Assembly (NCBI GenBank): GCA_946222435.1
Contig: CAMIOJ010000181.1
Location: 1-5,146, forward strand
Length of the DNA: 5,146 bases
Direction: 5' to 3'
Source: an uncultured Micrococcus sp.
GTDB lineage: Bacteria; Actinomycetota; Actinomycetes; Actinomycetales; Micrococcaceae
Shown here: piece by piece, positions 1 through 5,146 of the stretch
How positions within the stretch are numbered: position 1 is the stretch's first letter
How the letters are laid out: each line of letters opens with the position of its first letter
The notes under the pieces: model-generated
What the model was told of the DNA's origin: nothing
Database searches by the model: none
What the model saw: the letters and a program-made list of their open reading frames with translations, nothing else
Translations under genes and position numbers: made by a program

Positions 1-20
1 GGCCCGCCCCATCCCGGGCC
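1..20. repeat. Small inverted repeat at left edge
   Basis: GGCCCG (1-6) and CGGGCC (15-20) could form a 6-bp stem with an 8-base loop. Such short G+C palindromes occur easily by chance here, and the window edge hides the context. It may be a second element of the termination region, or part of a neighbouring gene. No gene is supported in bases 1-88. Confidence 0.2.
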
Positions 21-32
21 ACGTCATGCGAA

Positions 33-63
33 GGCCCCCTTGCCTGCGGGAGGCGAGGGGGCC
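33..63 (-). terminator. Candidate intrinsic terminator of ctaB
   Basis: An inverted repeat lies 25 bases past the ctaB stop codon. The outer arms GGCCCCCT (33-40) and AGGGGGCC (56-63) pair perfectly over 8 bp. An inner 4-bp stem (42-45 with 51-54) closes a 5-base loop, with one mismatch between the stems on the leftward transcript. On that transcript the stem is followed by only two U residues before GC-rich sequence, so the U tract is poor, as is common in high-GC actinobacteria. On the plus strand the stem is uninterrupted (a G-U pair replaces the mismatch) but has no T run after it. Position and strength favour termination of ctaB; it could also act for a gene arriving from the left. Confidence 0.6.
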
Positions 64-88
64 GACGTCGGGAAGGGAGGGCTGCGGA

Positions 89-1084
89 TCAGCCGCCGAA
101 GGTCATCAGCGGGGACCCCACGAACGGGTCGATCGCCAGCGCGATGAACAGCAGGGTCAGGTAGGAGATCGAGAGGTGGAAGACCTTCATGGCCTTGCGG
201 TCCTCGAAGTCGCTGCGGGTGGCCTGGCGCTGGAGCACGTGGGACTCCCACACGAACCAGCCGCCGACCGCCACGGCGACCACGGTGTAGACGATGCCCG
301 CCCAGCCGAGCGGCACGAGCAGCAGCGAGCACACCACGGTGGCCCAGGCATAGAGGACGACCTGGTTCGAGACGTGGTGGGCCGAGGCCGTGGCGCCGAG
401 CATCGGGACGTCGGCGGCCTGGTAGTCCCGCTTGTACTTCATGGACAGCGGCCAGTAGTGCGGCGGGGTCCACAGGAAGATCACCACGAACAGGATGATG
501 GCGGGCCACTCGACCGTCTCCCGCACCGCGGCCCACGCGATGAGCACCGGGAAGCATCCGGCGATGCCGCCCCACACGATGTTCTGCTCCGTGCGGCGCT
601 TGAGGATCAGCGAGTATACGACCACGTAGAAGAAGATCGCCGCGGAGCCCAGCAGACCGGCCAGCCAGTTCGCGCCGAACGTCAGGATGACCAGGGACAG
701 GACCGTGAGCACCCACGAGAACACGAGGGCCTCGCGCGGGGTGACCTCTCCGGTGACCAGCGGCCGGCGCTCGGTGCGCTTCATGACGCGGTCGATGTCC
801 CGGTCGATGTAGCAGTTGAAGGCGCCCGAGGCGCCGGCTGCCATGGCACCGCCCACCAGGGTGGACAGCATGACGATCACGTCCGGGAATCCGCGCTGGG
901 CGAAGATCATGGTCGGCAGCGTGGTCACCAGCAGCAGCTCGATGACGCGCGGCTTGGTCAGCTCCCAGTAGGCGCGGGCCTTCCGCTTGAGGCCGACGGG
1001 CTCGCCCGGGCGACGCCCGGCGGTCTGTTCGGGCTCGGCGGTGCGGTCAACGGCGGTCACAGGCGACTCCACGGTGGATGACAT
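89..1084 (-). CDS. ctaB: Protohaem IX farnesyltransferase (haem O synthase)
   Basis: CtaB transfers a farnesyl group from farnesyl diphosphate to the 2-vinyl group of protohaem IX, giving haem O, the precursor of haem A for haem-copper oxidases. It is an integral membrane protein of the UbiA prenyltransferase superfamily. The 331-residue product has a polar N-terminal tail (about 1-45), then roughly nine hydrophobic segments (near 47-61, 69-89, 119-137, 139-160, 173-187, 195-211, 241-257, 258-279 and 304-321). The first prenyl-diphosphate/Mg motif is NCYIDRDID (N90, D94, D98), followed by KRTERRPL. Other family signatures are YSLILKRRT (157-165), WTPPHYW (205-211, His209) and the second acidic region ending DVPML (D225-L229). 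Length is slightly above the usual ~300 because of the tail. ATG at 1082-1084 is chosen because GAAGAAG lies just upstream, although the spacing is short. A GTG 12 bases further upstream (1094-1096) and an ATG at 1151-1153 are alternatives. It is divergent from tkt, as in mycobacteria and related actinobacteria. Confidence 0.96.
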   Translation of the reverse strand: MSSTVESPVTAVDRTAEPEQTAGRRPGEPVGLKRKARAYWELTKPRVIELLLVTTLPTMIFAQRGFPDVIVMLSTLVGGAMAAGASGAFNCYIDRDIDRVMKRTERRPLVTGEVTPREALVFSWVLTVLSLVILTFGANWLAGLLGSAAIFFYVVVYSLILKRRTEQNIVWGGIAGCFPVLIAWAAVRETVEWPAIILFVVIFLWTPPHYWPLSMKYKRDYQAADVPMLGATASAHHVSNQVVLYAWATVVCSLLLVPLGWAGIVYTVVAVAVGGWFVWESHVLQRQATRSDFEDRKAMKVFHLSISYLTLLFIALAIDPFVGSPLMTFGG

Positions 1085-1171
1085 CGACTTCTTCACGAGG
1101 CGGGGGCTTTCGGACGGCCCGACGCGCACGCACGGCGTGCCTGCGCAGGACATGCAGGTGGGCCAGCTTCC

Positions 1172-1177
1172 AGTGTA
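1172..1177 (-). promoter_or_regulatory. Candidate -10 element for ctaB
   Basis: Read leftward, these bases are TACACT, a good match to the actinobacterial TANNNT -10 hexamer in otherwise G/C-dominated sequence. No convincing TTGAC-like -35 is seen 16-19 bases upstream. Transcription would start near 1165, giving a leader of about 80 bases before the ctaB start. This rests on a hexamer match only. Confidence 0.4.
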
Positions 1178-1232
1178 CCGCCCGTCGGTTCCGCCGGGCG
1201 AGCAGGGGGCGATTCCGGACCGTCCCGGGCGC

Positions 1233-1238
1233 TAGGCT
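1233..1238 (+). promoter_or_regulatory. Candidate -10 element for tkt-tal-pgi
   Basis: TAGGCT fits the TANNNT pattern of actinobacterial housekeeping promoters and is one of the few AT-containing hexamers ahead of tkt. No clear -35 is visible at normal spacing. A start near 1245 would give a leader of about 75 bases that contains the 1258-1274 palindrome. It lies about 56 bases from the opposing ctaB candidate, so the two promoters would be back to back. Confidence 0.4.
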
Positions 1239-1257
1239 TGCCGCGGCGGCGTGTCGC

Positions 1258-1274
1258 CACCGGTCGGACCGGTG
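1258..1274. repeat. Perfect palindromic element in tkt leader
   Basis: CACCGGT-CGG-ACCGGTG is a perfect 7-bp inverted repeat around a 3-base centre. Because ACCGGT is itself a palindrome, the element is also a direct repeat of ACCGGT (1259-1264 and 1268-1273) with a 9-base period. It falls between the candidate tkt -10 (1233-1238) and the ribosome binding site (1306-1311). It could be an operator for a dimeric regulator or a small leader hairpin. It has no T run, so it does not look like a terminator. Confidence 0.45.
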
Positions 1275-1305
1275 ACCGCGCCCCGGACAGCGAACGCCAC
1301 CCCGT

Positions 1306-1311
1306 GAGGAG
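1306..1311 (+). promoter_or_regulatory. Ribosome binding site deciding the tkt GTG start
   Basis: GAGGAG lies 7 bases before the GTG at 1319-1321. This is optimal Shine-Dalgarno spacing and fixes the tkt start there. The frame stays open upstream as far as a TTG at 1238, but that codon overlaps the candidate -10 element and has no comparable site in front of it. Confidence 0.8.
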
Positions 1312-1318
1312 TCCATCC

Positions 1319-3502
1319 GTGAACGAGTCCACCGCCCGCACCGCTCTCGACCGGACCCAGCCGGCCCGCGGACACGTCTACGGGGAGAAGGACCGGGCCA
1401 TGGTGGACACGCTGCGCGTGCTCGCCGCGGACGCCGTGGAGACGGCCGGCCACGGCCCCCCCGGCACCGCCATGTCCCTCGCCCCCGTGGCCTGGGAGAT
1501 CTTCCAGAACGTCATGCATCTGGACCCCTCGGACCCGCACTGGGCCGGGCGCGACCGCTTCATCCTCTCCGCGGGCCACTCCTCGCTCACCCTGTACCTG
1601 CAGCTGTTCGCCGCCGGGGCCGGCCTCGAGCTCGCGGACATCGAGGCGCTGCGCACCGAGGGGTCCAAGACCCCGGGGCACCCGGAGGTCAACCACACCA
1701 CCGACCACGTGGAGATGACCACCGGCCCCCTCGGCCAGGGCCTGGCCTCCGCCGTGGGTTTCGCCTACGACCAGCGCCGGGTCCGTGGCCTGCTCGACCC
1801 GGACGCCCCGGCCGGCACCTCCCCGTTCGACCACCACGTGTTCGTGGTGGCCGGCGACGGCGACATCCAGGAGGGCGTCACCTCCGAGGCGTCCTCGCTG
1901 GCGGGCCACCAGGAGCTCGGCAACCTCGTGGTGCTCTACGACGCGAACCGCATCTCCATCGAGGACGACACGGACATCGCGTTCACCGAGGACGTGGCCG
2001 CCCGCTACCGTGCCTACGGCTGGCACGTGCAGGAGGTGGACTGGACCCACGGCGCCGAGGGCCGCGACGTCACCGAGTACACGGAGGACACCGCCGCCCT
2101 GCACGAGGCGATCGCGGCGGCGAAGGCGGAGACCGGCCGGCCGTCCCTGGTGATCCTGCGCACCGTGATCGGCTGGCCGGCGCCGACCAAGAAGAACACC
2201 GGCGGCATCCACGGCTCGAAGCTGGGCGAGGAGGAGCTGCGCGCCGTCAAGCAGGAGCTCGGCTTCGACCCGGACGCGATGTTCGCCGTCGACCCCGACC
2301 TGCTGGAGCACGCCCGTTCCATCTCGGAGCGCTCGGCCGCGTTCCGTGCACAGTGGGAAGAGGCCCTGCAGGCCTGGCGCGAGGCCGAGCCCGAGCGTGC
2401 CGCCCTCTACGACCGCCTGGCCGCCGGGGCACTGCCCGACGGCCTCGAGGACGCCCTGCCGTCCTGGGAGCCCGGCTCGAAGGCCCTCGCCACCCGCGCC
2501 GCCTCCGGCGAGGTCCTCAACGCCCTCGCCCCGGTGATGCCCGAGCTCTGGGGCGGCTCCGCCGACCTGGCCGGCTCCAACAACACCACCATGAAGGGCG
2601 AGCCCTCCTTCGTCCCGGCCGAGCGGTCCACCAAGGCCTTCGCCGGCGACCGGTACGGACGCACACTGCACTTCGGCATCCGCGAGTTCGCGGCCGGCTG
2701 CATCGTCAACGGCATCGCCCTGGGCGGGCTCACCCGCGCCTACACCGGCACCTTCCTCACGTTCTCCGACTACCAGCGTCCGGCCGTGCGCCTGGCCGCG
2801 CTCATGGGCATCGGCTCGATCTTCGTGTGGACCCACGACTCGATCGGCCTGGGCGAGGACGGCCCGACCCACCAGCCGGTGGAGCACCTGGCCGCCCTGC
2901 GCGGCATCCCGAACCTGGACGTGGTCCGGCCGGCCGACGCGAACGAGACCGCCTGGGCCTGGCACACCGTGCTGACGCACACAGACCGTCCCGCCGGCCT
3001 CGTCCTCTCCCGCCAGGGCCTGCCGATCCTGCCCCGCGGCGGTGACTTCGCCGCAGCCTCCGAGACCGCCAAGGGCGCCTACGTGCTCGCGGACGGCGCC
3101 GACGCCGAGGGGAACGCGGCCGAGGCGAGGGTGCTGCTCATCGCCACCGGCTCCGAGGTGCAGCTCGCCGTTCAGGCGCGTGATCTCCTGCAGGCCGACG
3201 GCGTCCCCACCCGCGTGGTCTCCGCCCCGTGCCTCGAGTGGTTCGCCGAGCAGGACGAGGCCTACCGGGCCGACGTGCTGCCGGACGGCCCCGACGCGCC
3301 GGTGCGCGTGTCCGTGGAGGCGGGCATCGCGCAGCCGTGGTTCGAGCACACCGTCACCGTCGGCTCCCGCGGCGCCCGGATCAGCCTCGAGCACTACGGT
3401 GAGTCCGCCTCCGGGGAGCGCCTCTTCGAGAAGTACGGCTTCACCGCCGAGAACGTCGTCTCTGCCGCACAGCGCCTGCTGGCGGAGCGGAAGGAGTCCT
3501 GA
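1319..3502 (+). CDS. tkt: Transketolase (thiamine diphosphate dependent)
   Basis: This cytoplasmic enzyme moves two-carbon ketol units between sugar phosphates in the non-oxidative pentose phosphate pathway, using thiamine diphosphate and a divalent metal. The product has 727 residues (about 700 in mycobacteria, 663 in E. coli TktA). Domains: N-terminal cofactor domain about 25-345, pyrimidine-binding domain about 385-565, C-terminal domain about 600-720. Visible motifs are SAGHSS (H87), SKTPGHPE (H121), the diphosphate/metal motif from GDGD (179-182) to DAN (208-210), GIHGSKLG (H298), ATRAAS (R393), GGSADL (412-417), the catalytic glutamate in HFGIREF (E456), EDGPTHQP (D514, H518) and LSRQGL (R565). 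The odd feature is residues 44-49, GHGPPG, where relatives have GHPG: Pro47 (CCC, 1457-1459) replaces the histidine matching E. coli His26 and yeast His30. The start is GTG, set by the GAGGAG site. tal follows after 2 bases. Identity is certain; full activity is slightly less so because of Pro47. Confidence 0.97.
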   Translation: MNESTARTALDRTQPARGHVYGEKDRAMVDTLRVLAADAVETAGHGPPGTAMSLAPVAWEIFQNVMHLDPSDPHWAGRDRFILSAGHSSLTLYLQLFAAGAGLELADIEALRTEGSKTPGHPEVNHTTDHVEMTTGPLGQGLASAVGFAYDQRRVRGLLDPDAPAGTSPFDHHVFVVAGDGDIQEGVTSEASSLAGHQELGNLVVLYDANRISIEDDTDIAFTEDVAARYRAYGWHVQEVDWTHGAEGRDVTEYTEDTAALHEAIAAAKAETGRPSLVILRTVIGWPAPTKKNTGGIHGSKLGEEELRAVKQELGFDPDAMFAVDPDLLEHARSISERSAAFRAQWEEALQAWREAEPERAALYDRLAAGALPDGLEDALPSWEPGSKALATRAASGEVLNALAPVMPELWGGSADLAGSNNTTMKGEPSFVPAERSTKAFAGDRYGRTLHFGIREFAAGCIVNGIALGGLTRAYTGTFLTFSDYQRPAVRLAALMGIGSIFVWTHDSIGLGEDGPTHQPVEHLAALRGIPNLDVVRPADANETAWAWHTVLTHTDRPAGLVLSRQGLPILPRGGDFAAASETAKGAYVLADGADAEGNAAEARVLLIATGSEVQLAVQARDLLQADGVPTRVVSAPCLEWFAEQDEAYRADVLPDGPDAPVRVSVEAGIAQPWFEHTVTVGSRGARISLEHYGESASGERLFEKYGFTAENVVSAAQRLLAERKES
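3491..3496 (+). promoter_or_regulatory. Ribosome binding site of tal, inside tkt
   Basis: AAGGAG lies within the last codons of tkt, 8 bases before the tal ATG. Ribosomes ending tkt at 3500-3502 would stop next to this site, which favours translational coupling of the two genes. The site also supports ATG 3505 as the tal start. Confidence 0.8.
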
Positions 3503-3504
3503 GC

Positions 3505-4632
3505 ATGACCGAGAACGCAGCCCAGAACCCGAACACCGCCGCCCTGGCCGCCGCCGGCGTCTCCGTCTGGCTGGACGACCTGTCCCGGGCACGGCTCGAG
3601 GACGGTTCCCTCGCCGACCTGGTGGCGACCCGCTCCGTCACCGGGGTGACCACCAACCCCTCCATCTTCCAGAAGGCCCTGGAGGACGCGGACGTCTACG
3701 CCGAGCAGCTGGACGAGCTGGCCGCCTCCGACGCGGACGTGGACGCCGCGGTGACCGCCCTGACCACGCGCGATGTGGCCCGCGCCGCCGAGGTGCTGGC
3801 GCCGGTGCACGCCGCGACCGACGGTGCCGACGGCTTCGTCTCCATCGAGGTGGACCCGCGCCTGGCCCGGGACACCGACGGCACGGTCCGTCAGGCCCGC
3901 GAGCTCGCCGAGACGATCGGCCGCGAGAACGTGATGATCAAGATCCCGGCGACCGTGGAGGGGCTTCCCGCCATCACCGCCGTGGTGGCCGAGGGCATCA
4001 GCGTCAACGTCACCCTGATCTTCTCCCTCCCCCGCTACCGCGAGGTCGTGAACGCCTGGATGGCCGGGCTCGAGCAGGCCCGCGCCCAGGGCAGGGACCT
4101 GTCCCGCATCCACTCGGTAGCCTCGTTCTTCGTCTCCCGGGTGGACACGGAGGTGGACCGCCGCCTCGACGGGATCGGCGGCGACGCCGCAGCGCTCAAG
4201 GGCAAGGCCGGCGTGGCCAACGCCCGCCTTGCGTACCGGATCTTCGAGGAGTCCCTGCAGACCGAGCGCTGGCGGCTGCTCGCGGCGGCCGGCGCCCCGG
4301 TGCAGCGTCCGCTCTGGGCCTCCACGGGGGTCAAGGACCCCGCCCTGCCGGACACCCTCTACGTCACCGAGCTGGTCGCGCCGGACACCGTCAACACCAT
4401 GCCCGCCGCCACCCTCGAGGCCGTCGCCGACCATGGCCGCATCGTCCCGGACGTGGTCCGTGGCGGGTACGCCGAGGCCGATGCCAACCTGGACGCCGTC
4501 GGCCGTGCGGGGATCTCCTATCGTGAGGTCGTGGACCTGCTCGAGGCCGAGGGCCTGGAGAAGTTCGAGGCCGCCTGGGACGGGCTGCTGGAGTCCGTGG
4601 CCGACGGCCTGTCCTCACGCCGCACCCGCTGA
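3505..4632 (+). CDS. tal: Transaldolase
   Basis: Transaldolase transfers a dihydroxyacetone unit from sedoheptulose-7-phosphate to glyceraldehyde-3-phosphate, giving erythrose-4-phosphate and fructose-6-phosphate, by a Schiff-base mechanism in the cytoplasm. The 375-residue product is a single TIM barrel of the length and type seen in actinobacteria (the mycobacterial-type Tal subfamily). Visible active-site residues are D24 in VWLDDLSR, N51 in [10 protein letters not shown]115 in SIEVDPR, the Schiff-base lysine K146 in MIKIPAT, and S174 in NVTLIFS. By family knowledge these match E. coli TalB D17, N35, E96, K132 and S176. [11 protein letters not shown] (204-214) is also typical of the subfamily. 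The N-terminal 15 residues or so are Ala/Asn-rich and probably flexible. It lies 2 bases after tkt, shares its transcript and provides the partner reaction. Nothing is missing or broken. Confidence 0.97.
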   Translation: MTENAAQNPNTAALAAAGVSVWLDDLSRARLEDGSLADLVATRSVTGVTTNPSIFQKALEDADVYAEQLDELAASDADVDAAVTALTTRDVARAAEVLAPVHAATDGADGFVSIEVDPRLARDTDGTVRQARELAETIGRENVMIKIPATVEGLPAITAVVAEGISVNVTLIFSLPRYREVVNAWMAGLEQARAQGRDLSRIHSVASFFVSRVDTEVDRRLDGIGGDAAALKGKAGVANARLAYRIFEESLQTERWRLLAAAGAPVQRPLWASTGVKDPALPDTLYVTELVAPDTVNTMPAATLEAVADHGRIVPDVVRGGYAEADANLDAVGRAGISYREVVDLLEAEGLEKFEAAWDGLLESVADGLSSRRTR

Positions 4633-4647
4633 CCGGCCATACGCCGG
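4633..4647. repeat. Weak hairpin just after tal
   Basis: CCGGC (4633-4637) and GCCGG (4643-4647) can form a 5-bp stem with a 5-base loop directly after the tal stop. There is no T run, so it is not a convincing terminator. The 78-base tal-pgi spacer shows no clear promoter hexamer either, so read-through into pgi is the simplest view. The stem might affect mRNA stability or be chance. Confidence 0.2.
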
Positions 4648-4697
4648 CGCCCCTGCCCGACACCACCCACACGACCGACCCGTGAACCGCCGCCACC

Positions 4698-4704
4698 GGA
4701 AGGA
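4698..4704 (+). promoter_or_regulatory. Ribosome binding site of pgi
   Basis: GGAAGGA ends 6 bases before ATG 4711. It is a strong Shine-Dalgarno match and supports this start, so pgi has its own initiation signal and does not depend on coupling to tal. Confidence 0.75.
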
Positions 4705-4710
4705 CCCGCA

Positions 4711-5146
4711 ATGAGCACTCTCGGACTGAGCGCCACCGGCGCCGCCCTCGACGCCGTCGACCGCCACGTCCCGACCCTGGTCGAGGAGCGCTTCGCCTCC
4801 CGCCTGGCCGCCGAGGACCCGACGCTGTGGGGCCCGGCCGCCGAGGAGGAGTCCTCCAAGCGTCTGGGGTGGGTCGACGCCGTCTCCCGGTCCCGGCCGC
4901 TGCTGCCCCAGATCGCCGAGCTCGCCGAGTCCCTGCGTGGCGAGGGCGTGGACCGGGTGGTGCTGGCGGGCATGGGCGGCTCTTCCCTGGCCCCTGAGGT
5001 CATCGCCGGAACGGCCGGCACACCCCTCACCGTGCTGGACTCCACCGACCCGGACCAGGTCCGCTCGGCCCTGACCGACCTCGAGCGCACGGTGCTGGTG
5101 GTCTCCTCCAAGTCCGGCTCCACCGTGGAGACCGACTCCCAGCGCC
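4711..5146 (+). CDS. pgi: Glucose-6-phosphate isomerase, N-terminal part
   Basis: Pgi interconverts fructose-6-phosphate and glucose-6-phosphate, joining the products of Tkt and Tal to glycolysis and to the oxidative branch. The gene runs off the right edge after 145 full codons; actinobacterial proteins of this operon type have roughly 540 residues, so about a quarter is visible. After a helical, acidic leader (about 1-75), the start of the first SIS (sugar isomerase) domain is seen: RVVLAGMGGSSLAPEV (82-97), then VLDSTDPDQV (108-117) and the phosphate-binding loop VVSSKSGSTVET (130-141). This form resembles the Pgi half of fused transaldolase/Pgi proteins known in some bacteria, but here tal ends in its own stop codon 78 bases earlier. 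The start is supported by GGAAGGA. Catalytic residues further on are outside the window. Another SIS-domain sugar isomerase is possible but unlikely given the neighbours. Confidence 0.88.
   Translation, partial: MSTLGLSATGAALDAVDRHVPTLVEERFASRLAAEDPTLWGPAAEEESSKRLGWVDAVSRSRPLLPQIAELAESLRGEGVDRVVLAGMGGSSLAPEVIAGTAGTPLTVLDSTDPDQVRSALTDLERTVLVVSSKSGSTVETDSQR

Noticed and set aside
26..1081. A 351-codon open frame on the plus strand opposite ctaB
   Set aside because: It is rich in His, Arg, Gly and Asp with no domain, and is a shadow of the ctaB reading frame, whose membrane segments and motifs are unmistakable.
1248..1258. Small GGCG-TGT-CGCC hairpin next to the tkt leader palindrome
   Set aside because: A 4-bp G/C stem is expected by chance in this composition, and it overlaps the stronger palindrome by one base.
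1238..1318. N-terminal extension of Tkt from a TTG at 1238
   Set aside because: The added 27 residues are Arg/Pro-rich and unlike transketolases. The codon overlaps the candidate -10, and the GAGGAG site points to the GTG at 1319.
1232..3592. A 786-codon open frame on the minus strand opposite tkt
   Set aside because: It is antisense to a clear transketolase, is low-complexity Gly/Val/Arg-rich with no recognisable motif, and arises from the G/C third-position bias of tkt.
3394..4434. A 346-codon open frame on the minus strand opposite tal
   Set aside because: It is a composition-driven shadow of tal with no family resemblance and no good ribosome binding site.
3042..4526. A 494-codon plus-strand frame spanning the tkt-tal junction
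   Set aside because: It is made almost entirely of Arg, Pro, Ser and Gly in a shifted frame of tkt and tal. Both real genes run intact through it, so it is not a frameshifted gene or fusion.
4711..5146. A minus-strand open frame covering the pgi region (4518-5123)
   Set aside because: It is Ser/Arg-rich with no motif; the plus strand shows clear SIS-domain signatures of Pgi with a good start.

Overview
The window is very GC-rich DNA with strong G/C preference at third codon positions. Protein sequence and gene order point to a high-GC actinobacterium, most likely of the Micrococcaceae (Micrococcus/Kocuria/Arthrobacter group). This assignment rests on family recognition and synteny known for actinobacteria (ctaB divergent from tkt-tal-pgi/zwf), not on a database search.

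Layout: bases 1-88 hold no gene I can support, but contain a hairpin that fits a terminator for the leftward gene. Bases 89-1084 (minus strand) encode CtaB, protohaem IX farnesyltransferase (haem O synthase), a polytopic membrane enzyme that makes haem O for haem-copper terminal oxidases. Bases 1085-1318 are a divergent intergenic region with a candidate promoter for each direction and a perfect 17-base palindromic element in the presumed tkt leader. Bases 1319-3502 (plus) encode transketolase (Tkt), 3505-4632 transaldolase (Tal), and 4711 to the window edge the first 145 codons of glucose-6-phosphate isomerase (Pgi).

The three rightward genes look like one transcription unit for the non-oxidative pentose phosphate pathway and its link to glycolysis. 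Tkt and Tal interconvert C3-C7 sugar phosphates, and Pgi interconverts fructose-6-phosphate and glucose-6-phosphate. In related actinobacteria zwf, opcA and pgl usually follow, so the operon probably continues beyond the right edge. CtaB is transcribed away from them and supplies the respiratory chain.

The window is mainly conserved central metabolism; I see no mobile element, CRISPR array, RNA gene or unknown system. The most notable point is in Tkt: the normally invariant active-site histidine of the N-terminal GHPG motif reads as proline (codon CCC at 1457-1459), while all other catalytic and cofactor residues I could check are present. Next in interest is the ACCGGT-CGG-ACCGGT palindrome ahead of tkt.
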